Below are positions 25,101-34,055 of a DNA stretch of 64,000 nt, in pieces. The notes under the pieces are model-generated. The model ran no database searches and was not told the DNA's origin. It saw only the letters and a program-made list of their open reading frames with translations. Every line of letters begins with the position of its first letter. Within the stretch, counting starts at the first letter, position 1. A program made the translations under genes and the position numbers. The stretch is from contig OX442415.1 of NCBI GenBank assembly GCA_949361645.1, forward strand, positions 17,015,269 to 17,079,268, read 5' to 3'. Source of the DNA: Spongilla lacustris. Its lineage: Eukaryota > Porifera > Demospongiae > Spongillida > Spongillidae.

Positions 25101-28058
25101 CTGTAATGCTACTAAACCTTCTAATTGCTAATGCAAGCAAATTAAAATAAAACGGTGTTGGGGTTGTCAACGAAACGCACCTCTTTTTTAAAGCATCACC
25201 AAAGCATCAATGATTTTTTTGCATGTAGTAGGCATACTAAGTAAAGGCTCATCAAGTAAGGTAATAAAGCTGGTAGGTCTGCGCAAAACACGCTGGGTGG
25301 AAAGATTTGAAGCAGTTGACAACTATGTAGATTTATTTTTATGAATTGGTTCAGGAGACCTGGGAGTGGGATACTAGAGCACAAGGTATTTTAGCCAGTG
25401 TACAAAATTTTGAATTTGCAGTTATAGTTTAAGTGACATTAAAGAATGTCCTGGAGCCTTTACGTGGAATTACAGCCAAACTTCAGAAACGTGATTTAGA
25501 TATCTATAAAGCCTTCTGCTATATACATGTACATTCTGCCATTGATGATGTACATGTAACATCAAATTGTTTTGAATACATGAGGTACCCAATCTTTGCA
25601 GGAGGTCAACACTTCCTTGAATTGCTGCAAAATGAATTGCATAGAGCAAACCTTCCTGCCAATAATTTTTTACAGGCTATCTATAGTTATACCTTTGATG
25701 AGGTTTTAGCTCAGCTCAAAAATTGCTTCAGTGAAGATACAAAAGCTAGCCAGCATTAAAGGTTTATTACACCTGGTTCCTGATAAAATTGTATGCATTC
25801 AACAACAGGATTAAAGAGCATCATTCAAATTTTGAAAATGTACCACGACAATTTGCCCTGATACGAAGGTTTGCATGTAGAACCTGCTGTATGGAAGGAC
25901 AAGTGGGCTAGGTGTGAGAAAAATGTGCCCATGTAATGAAGATGTGCCCAAGGCAGATGTGCCCATGTATGGAAAATGTGACCATCTAAGGAAGATGTGC
26001 CCATGTAAGGAAGATGTGCCCAGCACCTTGATGCAATCCCTTGTAAGTTGTGAACAAGACACAGTCCCAAACCTGAAACGCTGATTTGATTTTCAATTGG
26101 TTGCATAATACCTGTAACAAGCTGAGAAGCAGGGAGATCGTTTTCTGCTTTCCAGATTTCTCTGCTCCAGTGCAGGAAGACTTTCTTCATTAGCAATGGT
26201 GAACATTATAACTGTACTGTCAATGCACATCAAGTTTTAGAAATGTTTATACAAAAGCGACCAAGAAGGCTCATCCCCTCACTGTATGACGAAATGCATA
26301 AAACAGCCACATCCTAGTATTAGTAGTACATTAAATGTACATGTGTCAGTATTGCTATATTGCTCAAAGCTTCCACACAAACACATCCCCCTCCCACCCC
26401 CTTACGAAATTCCTGGATGTGCCTCTGGAGCTCTTATTGGTGATGTCATATCTATGGTGCTACGCTCACAAAGAAGGTCAGTGAGCACTGCTAAGCTACT
26501 TTGGCAGAGGTGGTCATCAAGTTGCACTCCTGCTGGTGCACATGGCACACTCAACACCACAACAGCCTGGGAGATGTCCTCCTACAGTTCTGCCCGCCCT
26601 GCTGACAATTAGGATATTGGGCATTCCTACTACCTGTGGTGGTCTTATTGAAGCGGGGGCTACTAGTTGGTCAGCAGCCACCTGGCTAATGTTCTGACCT
26701 AGGCTAATGTTATGTGTACCCTTTTCGGTGGAGACTTATGATTGTTAGTATGTATCTAATGGAAAATAACCTTCCAGGCATCTTGGTGGCATTTTTCAGT
26801 TCCATATTGCAGTGACGTGGTAGTTGCGCTAAGAGCCCTCGTATGGGTCTCACTGTGCACTATGCCCTGGTAGTCCTCTTGACCTCCTAGGCCACCATGC
26901 AACTACTTGCAAAAGAGGGGCTGATGCTATATAAAGCCATTACAATATTCGGGATATCTTGGTGGAATCGAAGCAGTTGGTCCAGATTGAAGCAGGTGGA
27001 ATACTCATTCTCCCAGTCAAGACCAGCAGATATCCTGGTACAAGACTGGGATCAGGGAAAGCCAGCAACCTTGGACATTTCTGTTGTCTCACCACTAAAC
27101 TCAAATGTGTTTTGACAGTGGGAGCAAGAGCAGGTGCAGCATCAGAGGCAGTTGAGCTTAGGAAGCACACTGCCAATGATGCAAAGTGTGCAGAGGCTGG
27201 GGCAAGGAGGCTCTCTTCCAGACATGCTTTCTGTCCATGGCTCTGTGCCTCTAAATCCATGGCAACCTTTGACTCTATGCAAGGCATAACATCTCCCTGA
27301 TGAGGGCAAACTCTAGGGCGATGTTACCTCAGTTGTTATGTTACTGTAGTAGTGTATATGTTTTAACAAGTTGAGTATTTTAAATGTGTGCATTTATTGA
27401 GTGAAAATAAATTTCAAATAGAGCCCCCAGTATAGAAAGACCACTCAATCTTACATATATAAGTGCCCGATCTCATGCTCTCACAAATAGGACTAATTTG
27501 CTCTTTACTGCACTTGAACCATGTAGTAGTGAATATTGAGCTATTCCATTATTTACCTACAGATGACAATGAATGGTGTCCATGGGGTATAGGGAATATG
27601 TCCCAGATTCTCCCCGGGGGGATTTTTGCAATTATTCTCAACTGTAAGGGTGTATAGTTAAGTAATGGAATAGCCGCTGCCAAACCAACGCATTGCATTA
27701 AGTGTGGGCACGGGAGTAATTTCACACCTAGAGCTGCTAATCACAGGCTTGATAAACCACTGCCTCACGCTTACAAAAAAATCTTGTAATGTATGTTCAT
27801 TTATCCTGCTGTAATAATAACTGTAGCCTACATTAATTAGTGCCTCCGTTTTGCAAAGAAGTGTATCGCTCTCCTTCTCATTACGCGTGGGTGCCGAACA
27901 CCGTTTAGTATATTTACTACACGTGCGACAAGACGACTCACAGTTTCTCCGCATGCCATACACATGCTCTCGATTTGTGACGTCTCCAGCTCGCTGTCGT
28001 CTGCTGCCAAATCCCTGAAGAGGGGCTTCTTTTTGTCCGTCTCAGGTGCTGCCTCCAT
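7111..28058 (-). CDS. ZPR1: ZPR1 zinc-finger protein (complete, 10 exons)
   Basis: ZPR1 binds eEF1A and growth-factor receptor tails and shuttles between cytoplasm and nucleus. Exons in transcript order: 27942-28058, 10922-11083, 10137-10298, 9291-9377, 8999-9148, 8829-8940, 8230-8390, 7972-8163, 7569-7637, 7111-7245. All joins keep frame and give 448 residues (human about 459). Exon 1 codes [24 protein letters not shown], the first half of zinc finger 1; exon 2 supplies CPHC. Exon 6 codes SCHNC and exon 7 codes CDYC, together making zinc finger 2. Each finger is followed by the ZPR1 repeat ([35 protein letters not shown]), [14 protein letters not shown], and [11 protein letters not shown] or [11 protein letters not shown]. 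Intron 8 uses a GC donor. Intron 1 is 16.9 kb and contains several transposons on either strand. The start ATG at 28058 fits family N-termini. Confidence 0.95.
8524..8748. repeat. 18-bp minisatellite in ZPR1 intron 6
   Basis: About twelve copies of GTGTGGTGATGGTCACAT, some shortened. It lies wholly between exons 6 and 7. The unit is six codons long, which yields a false ORF reading CGDGHM repeats on + and a Thr/His-rich one on -. Confidence 0.95.
11692..12214 (+). pseudogene. 5' part of a helicase-associated gene, cut by a DIRS-like insertion
   Basis: An open frame that runs into the left end of the retrotransposon. It contains [60 protein letters not shown] and [13 protein letters not shown]. 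The Arg in ARASEL and the FRHIAKYY block recall the R and HxxR/RH boxes of tyrosine recombinases, but I cannot confirm homology. Sequence on the far side of the retrotransposon (from 17442) continues in the same direction into RecQ-type helicase motifs, so I read this as the upstream domain of one interrupted gene. The true 5' end is not visible. Function is inferred weakly. Confidence 0.5.
12215..12414 (+). repeat. Split direct repeat A1
   Basis: Left terminus of the DIRS-like element; apparently an exact match to 16845-17044. It begins TATATGTTTATGTCG and ends at the CAACCTTTTCT block. It carries the first in-frame ATG (12335) of the Gag-RT frame. Confidence 0.92.
12335..15163 (+). CDS. Gag-like / reverse transcriptase / RNase H polyprotein of the DIRS-like element
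   Basis: An uninterrupted 942-codon frame. Residues about 30-230 are charged and Arg/Ala/Glu-rich (Gag-like, coiled-coil prone). A CCHC zinc knuckle [14 protein letters not shown] lies near residue 248. RT follows at about 385-560 with [37 protein letters not shown] and catalytic YLDD at 511-514. RNase H at about 668-790 has [24 protein letters not shown] and [11 protein letters not shown], ending [16 protein letters not shown]-terminal domain ([30 protein letters not shown]) matches the region downstream of RNase H in metazoan DIRS/Ngaro-like proteins. The 12335 ATG lies inside repeat A1; the in-frame ATG at 12422 (MSDSERDD) just after A1 may be the real start. No frameshift was seen, so the enzyme may be functional. 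Confidence 0.92.
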   Translation: MYQEGGKTSQSKSQCTTYRQPYSQPFLERMSDSERDDGAATRTSEPGPSGSGGAGRLEAQMARMIAEMQQMREDFAVGQEEAASKLARSSRRDPYSFRRKGNENQYRFCEDVEERLETTSAAIARAERGAGKEALARAKEAAKEGMELLTHRKKLIKLADRSEVGWAVVEEYVDDDLADDSDDERRMEKAKRAAERKIAAKRRKEREAGAKRARLSEPEPMAPEGKRPPRARDPAGLVPVPRSAPGACHQCGEFGHWRRDCPKRGAAPATYPLSESTGYDEGTCSGAVRGGLLSPEICEDVLNVEKGEVSVSVAGVKGRLHKCIDFWRDELCAPPWILSVITQGYILPFMSAPPPYSRPNQPSAFAESEFVDSAIGELLMGGCIKMVAEQPVVCSPLSVVVNGAGKRRLVVNLRHVNHYLKVQKFKYEDLRVAMLLFKPGEWMFAFDLKSGYHHVDIVEHHQKFLGFRWKAGFYVFTVLPFGLCTAPYLFTKLLRPLVRLWRGKGFKAVVYLDDGICAVEGEQEASRVSQLVKDTLAKTGFVVNEAKSTWTPTHRLEWLGFNIDLQSGNISVPEKKINILKDMLQGALRQRQICAKSIASLVGKIISMGLALGPVARFMTRALYAMLESRIAWCDVLTVTAESQKELNFWVKAINGFNGQPIWRSPSAIRVAYSDASDTGYGGYTVSHGMHVAHGCWREHEASQSSTWRELVAVARVLEAIASKLMGTRVRWFTDNQNVVRILQVGSCKPALQIEAVRVFELCVTSQIHLEPEWIPREKNQLADYLSRIIDYDDWYLDPSMFVRLDNLWGPHSVDRFANHLNTQLPRFNSRHADIGSEAIDTFTTHWSGENNWCCPPPALIPRVLRHAEICKAWGTLIVPAWESSPFWPLIYPNGCDLAHFVEAFVSLPLSDSLFHPGESGHGLFQGGMPNSAVYALRFNFS
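15178..15648. repeat. About 48-bp minisatellite between RT/RNase H and recombinase frames
   Basis: About ten units of 46-52 bp carrying GTATTCAGCCACTTTGGGCT and TGTCAACCTTTGCGTGTTGAC, with small insertions (GTGGG, CA). It starts 15 bases after the polyprotein stop and ends before the recombinase frame. Each unit contains the inverted pair GTCAAC...GTTGAC and so can form a small hairpin. Confidence 0.95.
15737..16735 (+). pseudogene. Tyrosine recombinase of the DIRS-like element, one nonsense codon
   Basis: Integrase-like tyrosine recombinase that would insert the circular cDNA. The frame shows an N-terminal SAM-like core-binding region ([39 protein letters not shown]) and a catalytic domain: box I Arg in [16 protein letters not shown], a KTDQYREG strand, box II HSLRAGG, then RHG followed by TGA at 16649-16651. 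Past the stop the frame continues [14 protein letters not shown] with the expected nucleophilic Tyr and ends at TAG 16733-16735. The stop falls where the family usually has Arg (HGRW), consistent with a CGA to TGA transition. It is the only lesion seen. The ATG at 15737 is chosen; the frame is open upstream to 15707. Confidence 0.9.
16754..16845 (+). repeat. Split direct repeat B1
   Basis: Internal copy of the right terminus, matching 17349-17441. It starts TCTATGTTGGCTGTCGTGC and abuts A2 directly. Confidence 0.9.
16845..17044 (+). repeat. Split direct repeat A2
   Basis: Internal copy of A1, apparently identical. It includes a second copy of the polyprotein start-codon region at about 16965. 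Confidence 0.92.
17349..17441 (+). repeat. Split direct repeat B2 (right terminus)
   Basis: Right end of the element. Differs from B1 mainly by G-run length (eight against seven G). Host sequence resumes with CAGAGAGAATGTCC. Confidence 0.9.
17442..18422 (+). pseudogene. RecQ-like helicase, domain 1 and start of domain 2 (broken)
   Basis: Continues the gene interrupted at 12214. In one frame: [20 protein letters not shown], then [12 protein letters not shown] (Walker A). After a frameshift: [19 protein letters not shown] (motif Ia). A 40-bp tandem duplication follows (two copies of a block starting TCTCTGATGCAAGG at about 17909 and 17949). Motif II is damaged (FIDDE in place of a DExH box). 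Then come [18 protein letters not shown] (motif III), [17 protein letters not shown] and [10 protein letters not shown] (motif IV), where the hAT element enters. Frameshifts, the duplication and the damaged motif II mark it as a pseudogene. Confidence 0.8.
19542..20458. mobile_element. Nested transposon inside the hAT transposase
   Basis: CAGTGCAGATTATAA at 19542-19556 is exactly inverted at 20444-20458, and the hAT transposase reading is interrupted precisely there. The minus strand reads [20 protein letters not shown] and [18 protein letters not shown] (from 20248), like the N-terminus of zf-BED/ZNF862-like hAT transposases; the rest is missing. A related end and N-terminus occur at about 21389. 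Target duplication is unclear. From 19652 a G-rich block (GGCGGATTTAGGGGG) begins that recurs at 31317. Confidence 0.7.
19649..20060 (+). repeat. Dispersed repeat, copy 1 (pairs with 31316-31700)
   Basis: Starts GGCGGATTTAGGGG, then GACCCC, GAATGACG, GCATACTGTAATCTATGC, CATGTTACC, TCCTTGGATTTGC, TTTAATCGCGCGATCGATCG and GCTAAACAAACTAAAA. The same ordered blocks occur at 31316-31700 with indels. It looks like one non-autonomous DNA transposon family with GGCGGATTTAGG ends. Confidence 0.8.
20692..21264 (+). pseudogene. RecQ-like helicase, rest of domain 2 and Cys-rich tail (broken)
   Basis: Helicase sequence resumes right after the hAT target duplication. [20 protein letters not shown] (motif V) runs into [20 protein letters not shown] and DYVQQT, then TGA where motif VI normally has Gly (QTGRAG), then [20 protein letters not shown]. 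After one more shift comes a Cys-rich zinc-binding-like stretch, [20 protein letters not shown] and CNVC. The nonsense codon in motif VI and the shift confirm decay. Joined conceptually to the upstream parts, this is a RecQ-type superfamily 2 helicase with a zinc-binding tail. Confidence 0.8.
21385..21900 (+). pseudogene. Remnant of hAT (zf-BED/ZNF862-like) transposase N-terminus
   Basis: Begins with a terminus-like block GATAACGGTCGGTCATCGGAC, similar to the inner side of the nested element end at 20430-20458. It then reads [31 protein letters not shown] and WLQYDKS, and a BED/zinc-finger-like region [52 protein letters not shown], in shifting frames. Same family as the nested element inside the hAT transposon. 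No downstream transposase core was found. Confidence 0.65.
22196..23496 (+). other. Unclassified stretch with two short open frames
   Basis: Frames at 22196-22579 ([30 protein letters not shown]) and 23209-23496 ([39 protein letters not shown]) look less random than their surroundings, but I recognise no family. They lie between two decayed hAT copies and may be transposon-derived. Function unknown. Confidence 0.3.
23600..25760 (+). pseudogene. Decayed hAT transposase (TTF-type / DUF4371-like)
   Basis: Fragments in several frames follow the order of TTF-type hAT transposases: [20 protein letters not shown] (acidic N-terminus), [13 protein letters not shown] (TTF finger region), [20 protein letters not shown] then [21 protein letters not shown], then [20 protein letters not shown] (catalytic-core region of the DUF4371 family), [18 protein letters not shown], and [20 protein letters not shown]. 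Many stops. A G-run/C-run segment at 24483-24780 looks like a secondary insertion between RAKTDER and the later part. Non-functional. Confidence 0.75.
25890..26035. repeat. Imperfect short tandem repeat
   Basis: Six or so variants of GATGTGCCCATGTAAGGAA with spacing changes. Small local array, no coding value. Confidence 0.6.
26900..27310 (+). pseudogene. Non-LTR-type element C-terminal fragment
   Basis: Reads [31 protein letters not shown], then in another frame [25 protein letters not shown]. The same domain appears intact at 41215-41745 (-) (RPADTLVPNWFCSRPAALDL, TVISPLSSNV, RKHIKNDPKCEELGW). It is therefore a frameshifted 3' fragment of the same element family. The PAD...LDxTV pattern resembles PD-(D/E)xK nucleases of R2-like elements; this is inference. 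Confidence 0.55.
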
Positions 28059-28404
28059 CCTACCAGTACAGAGGGTTAACGGGTTAACATGCTGACTCGT
28101 GCCCAGCCTTTCGTATTTTTGTAAGATGCGCTATAAATAGCCATTCCCAGTTACGTCATAGTTGAAGTACGGTCATTCACGAGTGGCTTGTTTGCGAGAG
28201 GCCTAATAATTATTACCGTACTGCCACATAATATACGCTCGTGCTTTGGCATGCGCTTACTGTGGCAAACGAGTTGAGTACAAAGGTCACCGTTGAATTG
28301 TAGTATCACGGCTGTTTCGAGTGGACAAAAGGCTTATAAATAGAACACAGTGACATTATTTACGGTTCAAGTAAAACATGGCTAGCCGCCATCTCATTAA
28401 AAGT

Positions 28405-28860
28405 TCACCGATTAAAAATGCAAAACGTGTAGCTGTAATGCACATCTTGAAACCATTTCCAACTAGTAAAACTAGGTTGGTTTTTATTTTCACTTAAACG
28501 CATGTTCCAACGCGTAGCAGGACTGCACACTTTGCCACGCGCATATTGTACTCTCCAAATGGCGCGAAAAATGCCATTCATTCTGACCTTCGTAGCTTTT
28601 TTTCCGCCCTTATAAGTGGTACAAAATGACGCAAAAGTGGAACGATCAACCTTTTTCACGTAAGAATATGCGTTTTACTCGTGGTGCCGCAGTTCCTGCC
28701 ACTCACAGAAAAACATAATAACACACCATCCACATCATGAATAATGCGCACCACCTCATAAATAGCCATAGAATCCTACCACAAATGACGATTGGCGGTG
28801 CAAACTTCAAAGAGGAGTCAAAGCCAAGGGCAAACCAACAAAGTAAGAGCCTACATACCA
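28405..28860. other. Region upstream of ZPR1 start, no recognised gene
   Basis: An 84-codon minus frame at 28405-28659 (RMNGIFRAIWRVQYARGK) is not recognisable. 28059-28400 is the presumptive ZPR1 promoter region by position; no TATA or other element could be assigned with confidence. Confidence 0.3.
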
Positions 28861-28863
28861 GCT

Positions 28864-29011
28864 AGTGCAGGGCCTACATACCAGTGCAGAGCCTACATAC
28901 CAGTGCAGAGCCTACATACCAGTGCAGAGCCTACATACCAGTGCAGAGCCTAGATACCAGTGCAGAGCCTACATACCAGTGCAGAGCCTACATACCAGTG
29001 CAGAGCCTACA
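28864..29011. repeat. 19-bp minisatellite
   Basis: Eight head-to-tail copies of AGTGCAGAGCCTACATACC with one or two substitutions. Confidence 0.95.
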
Positions 29012-30091
29012 GTGATAGTCTATAGCTATTGGTTGCATTTGACATCAGTGTCTCAACCAGACCAGGAGGAGATCCACCCACAATTGTTCTGCACATTGTG
29101 CCATAAGGCAATGCAGGTGGTGTAAAAGAACCAATACAAGTGCCAAGTGCAGCCATATAACTGGTACAGGATTCATGTATTACAAGTACATGTGCTTAAC
29201 ATGATGTTATGTTGTAAGCATGTAAACCATTTTACAAGCCATGATGTACCATTTCAAGTAATATGATTGCAGGCTACCTCAAAGTCAGTAGCTATCTCCA
29301 CCTGCTATTATCACCAAAGTACCTATGCCTTCTGTGTTAACAAAATAGATATTGTCAATGGTAGATGCAGTTATGTGTCCAATTTTTTTGGACTGCTACA
29401 TCAACCAATACAGCTACCATGCCATGCCTATGTGTGTGGTTGAGTGGATTTGTGTCACTGTACGACTGAAGTGCCCCTGCTGCTATTCAGTCACCAGTCT
29501 TCAGCTAGCCGAGCTCAAACAGCATGTTCAGTTGCTTGGTGACATAGTGATGCATTGTGGGACAGATGTTGTCGCCAGCTTACAACACACACCATTGCGG
29601 TCAGCACAACAAGCCACAGTTGAAGATAGCAGCACAAGTTGTACACGAACATCTTCAAAACAGCAGTACACAACTACCTGCAGGAGGAGCAGTAAGTACA
29701 TACGTGCAATGTTACTGTACCAAACTAACACATGGTAGCCTTTGACTCTTATGTGGATAACACAGCCACGAGCAGCCATCAACCAGCTCAGTAAATGCAG
29801 CAGGAAGCGTCGGACTAATGAAATGAGTAGCACTAGGTGCAGAGAGCTCCACTGTCATATTTGAGACTGAACTGAAATCCTTGGACAGAACGGAGGAGCT
29901 TTTGCTGAAGTCTGCAGGGATCACCAAAGGCATAGAGCTGGCACTCAGGCTGATTTGGGGTTGCCATAGAATGTTGAGAAGGTGTTAACTCAGTACATAT
30001 ACAATAACACTCATCATGCTATTATTGGCCCCTCCCACAACCTTTGTGATGCAATTAGTGCTCCTTTATGCAACTGCATATATGGATGGAT
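29012..30091. other. Gene-free or unrecognised stretch
   Basis: A 128-codon plus frame at 29352-29738 (CVTVRLKCPCCYSVTSLQLA, ELKQHVQLLGDIVMHCGTDV) is Cys- and Ser/Thr-rich without a family I recognise. The rest has no coding signal. Confidence 0.3.
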
Positions 30092-30301
30092 CAGGGCCGG
30101 TGAGAGCCGTAGTGAGGCCCGGGGTAACATATCATTTGAGGGCCCCATAGGCCCTAAAAATACGAGCACGGGGGGGGGGTCCCCCTTGAGATTGGCCCGT
30201 CCGGCCCCCTTTTATATTTTGGGACCCCTACTATACCTTGGGGCCCGGGGTAAGTAACCCCGCTTACCCCCCCCCCCCCCCCCCCCCTCTCACCGGCCCT
30301 G
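30092..30301. mobile_element. hAT-type MITE (210 bp)
   Basis: Inverted termini CAGGGCCGGTGAGAG and CTCTCACCGGCCCTG, flanked by 8-bp GGATGGAT (30084-30091) and GGGTGGAT (30302-30309), a 7/8 target duplication. The interior is G/C homopolymers and GGGGCCC-type palindromes; no coding. Confidence 0.85.
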
Positions 30302-31315
30302 GGGTGGATTTGGATTTCACAGGCCACTTACTCTTTCAGGTGGTTGAAGGAGGCAGGAGTTAGCCTTGGTACAGCAGGTTCTTTCAAATCACTAGTCAGC
30401 GATAACTTGGAGGTAGAATTGACTCCATTTTCAGTTGGCTGTTTCTGGAGGGGGAGAAGAGATCAAGGCTGGATTGGATTCGTTCCCACCATCCAAAGCC
30501 GGAAGTGGGTTGATGACCAAGTCCATGCATTCCCAGTTCAACCTTGCAGCTACGTATAAAACCACCCCCAATCCATTAGACAGGCATATTACGTGCATTG
30601 TGAAGGAACACTACTTAAAGGTCTTTCCTCAAACTCAGAGTGCAACACTTCCTACTTAAGCTTACGTATACGTAGATGCAATGTGCGCAATAACAGTAAT
30701 ACCATATTTATTTTCATGTGTCTTCACTAGACAGCACAGCCTAATGGAGCCAAGAGTGTTGGATGGTGGGCTAAAGACTTAAAATGGCATCGCGATTCAA
30801 GTAAGCCAGGTTAAGCTAGGTAGGAGAGGTCAATGGCGTCAAACATCGCGGAAATATTGCAATATTCCAAACGCATACTGCATGAGCTAGAAATCGCGGC
30901 ACCACGAGTTTTATTGAAAATCTAACAGCCAAAACTATCTGAGTTATATTATAAAAGTTTCAGGGTACTTCATAAGGGCGGAAAAAGTACCAGAGCAATC
31001 TGTATCACCTGACCTCAAATAATACACACATGCAGAATTCGCGAGCGTATAACATAGTATCGACAGAATATAAGCGGTATTAACTCACATTGTTCAGAGC
31101 GTCAGACAATATAGAAGTAGGATCCGAAGTCAAACGAAGAGTTCAAAACAGTCCTCGTGGTAAAAAGGGAGCATCTTTAAGCCCATGTTGGTTGCTAAGG
31201 TCGTAATTAGGTCCGTTGCTATGAAAAAATTTCGTATCACGGGGCGTAGCCTTTTTGTCACAGGTTCAATGGGAATGAAACAGCCGTGGTATCTACAGTT
31301 ACATATTAAACTCCA
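30302..31315. other. No gene recognised
   Basis: Short unrelated frames only. 30963-30982 shares a 14-base block (ATAAGGGCGGAAAA) in inverted form with 28605-28620, perhaps two ends of dispersed repeats. Confidence 0.4.
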
Positions 31316-31700
31316 CAGTGGCGGATTTAGGGGGGTCCGGACCCCTCATCTTGTATGAATGACGGAATGCATACTGTAATCTATGCATGTTACCGTCCTT
31401 GGATTTGCTAGCTTGCACATCCCTCCTATCAACGAAATTTAATTTGGATGTGTGGTTAATTGGTATTTAATCGCGCGATCGATCGAATGGTACTGTACAT
31501 GCAAGTGGTGCGTGTGAGCATGCAGGAATTGAGGTAAGCGATCAAAAGACTTGAAATGCAGAATGGGATGGATCTAAGATTTTATTCCTCAGAAAACAGA
31601 TAGCTATAGAGCTAAACAAACTAAAAATACTAATACTATAGTAAAACGTACATGAGTCGACTGGCGACATGTAGCTGGTGCATGGGCACGTGCACGATTC
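31316..31700 (+). repeat. Dispersed repeat, copy 2 (pairs with 19649-20060)
   Basis: Begins CAGTGGCGGATTTAGGGGG and repeats the ordered blocks listed for copy 1. Copy 2 has the shorter G-run and lacks one GAATGACG duplicate. Confidence 0.8.
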
Positions 31701-32008
31701 GGTCACATTCACTGCGTCGCGAATTTAATTGCTGAGCGGTAGGAACCAAAGCATTATGAAGAATGAAGAGTTTTCTCGTCGCTATCCATGCAGGCTCTAG
31801 TAATCCGGATATCGCCTGATGTATATGTATTGGATATACGGTGTCACTGTGAATTACATGTTAAATGAACGCAACCCAGTGATGTGGCTATGTCCCTTTA
31901 CGATTCTCTTTCAAGGATGGCATGCAAGAGGAAGTATTTGATTAAAATGATGGCAGTGAAAGCGCGGCAGACGAAAGCGGGACTGCGGGACAAAGAAGAA
32001 AAGGAGAG

Positions 32009-32445
32009 GTGTGCTTTATATTATATGGAGGTGTGCATGGTGCCCTGGGTCACTGCCTAGAAGAAATTGAGTTCGACCAGGCAACTATGCAAAACCACCT
32101 CCTAAAGAGCTTTACTTCAAGAAACGTCACTCCTTTTCCTACCAAGAAAGTCAAAAGAGCATGTCAGTCATACCCGCATCATGAATATACATGTGTACAT
32201 GTTTTGCATGCAGCTTTCAGATGCCTGACACTTATATGGGGATGTGGTGCAGTGTGGTCTTTGTGAACACTGCATGGTTTCACATCAAGTGTGTTGGCCT
32301 CCACTCTCTTTCATCAAGTGCAGAAGAATGGAATTGTTCACTATATATGTACATAAATCTTGGTGTGTTAATGAACTTTACCTTTACTGAGTATTTATAT
32401 ACAATGAGTTGCACAAATGAACTACTACAAAGGCGTCGCCGTTAA
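32009..32445 (+). pseudogene. Ginger-type ULP1-like/PHD tail fragment
   Basis: About 90% identical in nucleotides to 40390-40753. Carries the end of a ULP1-like protease region (HGALG...EFDQATMQNHLL, TPFPTKKVKRAC) and a broken PHD-like finger (CGAVWSL / HIKCVGLHSLSSSAEEWNC in another frame). No integrase is attached. It is a 3' remnant of a Ginger element. Confidence 0.7.
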
Positions 32446-33290
32446 TGAGATACACTAATATGGCTGAACTGTCGGATTCGTTTAAGCAGCTTGATACGGT
32501 GGGAAAGTTACGCTATAAAGAGAAGCTTGGTATGCTAGGGGTAACCACAGATCCATACAGTACTTCAAGAGACGTTTGGCCGGCCCACTAAGTGTTTTCT
32601 TCGAGGCATATCACAAGGGCTGTGTAAATCATGACAGCTCAACTCCGCAATTGAGGCGCAGAATCTCAATAACCCTACACCGTGTTAACATGCTTTATAT
32701 CTCAATACACCCACTAGACATCACTACACGTGGATTCTGCTTGGCGCTACCGTTCCGTATTCTGTCTTAACAAAAATTGGCTCACATGCAGTAGAAGTCA
32801 TTAAATTGCCTTGTCTTGATTATGTTATAAATAACAAAAAACGAGTGAAGTCAAATCAGTCCTATTACACCCACGGTATGATAGAGAGCTTATTTATGTT
32901 GCTGGTGTTCTTTTTTACCCTTTCAGGCGCGTATCCAGAAATTGATGGAGGGGGGTGCGGAACGGACAGCGCGCTTCGCGCGCGCGAAATTTTTTGCAAC
33001 CACGCCCACTCAGCAGTATAGTCTAACAGAAATACAACGGTTCAATCGGCAAGAATGTCTGCAATCGCCAAGGATGGCGCCGAGCACATATACTAATAGG
33101 TAGGGCATGTATATCCAAAAGCCGCCGAATAGCGCTTTAGCACACTAAATGATCCGCTGAGTATGTTGTGAATACCGATAAGCGCTCTGGCATTTGCTAG
33201 CAATGCAGCTTTAATACTGTGGATACAATCTGCTGATTGAAGATCTGCAAACTTCTGAAACTGTATCCATGCCAAGGATAATTTTAGAGC

Positions 33291-33602
33291 CAACATCAGT
33301 GATCAGTGTAAATACAGCATGCTCGCCAACCACTTTAAGCCAGGTGCTGATTACATGCACTTTTCCAATTCAATGCAAGGTGTGCCAATGGATCCATTCA
33401 AATATTAATGGTATAAGTGCACTTAAACCATTAATATTTGAATGGATCCATTCAAATATTAATGGTATAAGTGCACTTATACCATTAATATTTGAATGGA
33501 TCCATTGGCACACCTTGCATTGAATTGGAAAAGTGCATGTAATCAGCACCTGGCTTAAAGTGGTTGGCGAGCATGCTGTATTTACACTGATCACTGGTGT
33601 TG
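33291..33602. repeat. 312-bp near-perfect palindrome centred on GGATCC
   Basis: Arms 33291-33446 and 33447-33602 are inverted copies with only about two mismatches (CAACATCAGT against CAACACCAGT, and one A/T at CACTTAAACC). The axis lies within GGATCC. Each arm also contains smaller palindromes around AAGTGCACTT and TCCATTCAAATATTAATGG. Both strands encode nearly the same false ORF. Confidence 0.95.
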
Positions 33603-33849
33603 TCCCCACAAAGCTTCCTATACATCGCGGGCGCAAAAGTTTGGAGTAGTAACTAAAACGCACTTTTCACTTGGAGGACGACTAGCAGTCAACGGAATCC
33701 AACTAGGAACACAACAATTAATTATAACTGCGGTTGCAGTGGCTGATCCAAGGTTGACACACTGGTTACTTGAGGTGCAGACGCCTTCAGGTAATACGCT
33801 ATGATTGAAGCCTATGCATGCTTCTTTATTTTAAATAATACCCCCCCCC

Positions 33850-34055
33850 CCCCTCCCCCCCCTGAAAAAAATGTGTTTGTGTTTAAACGAGCGCATCTTC
33901 GTAATCGTTAACGCTTCCGACATCCTGTTTGGCATTTCAGGGGAAAAAACTGGTACTCCAACAGGGTTTTAAAGAACGGCACGCAGCTGCGTTCATGATT
34001 ACAAAGATACGCTCGTTTGAACACGAGACTTTTTTTTCGGTGGGGGCAGAGGGGA
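33850..34055. repeat. Hairpin repeat family, copy 1
   Basis: GTTTAAACGAGCGCATCTTC at 33881 is inverted near 34003-34022 (GATACGCTCGTTTGAAC), with the inversion continuing outward through A/T-runs to C-run and G-run ends. The middle has ACTGGTACTCCAACAG and GCACGCAGCTG. Shared with 47900-48077. Confidence 0.8.

Noticed and set aside
28864..29011. Possible CRISPR-like array
   Set aside because: Units are contiguous without unique spacers, in a eukaryotic genome; it is a minisatellite. The same applies to the other arrays.
33269..33663. Mirror-image proteins on both strands
   Set aside because: Direct consequence of the 312-bp palindrome.
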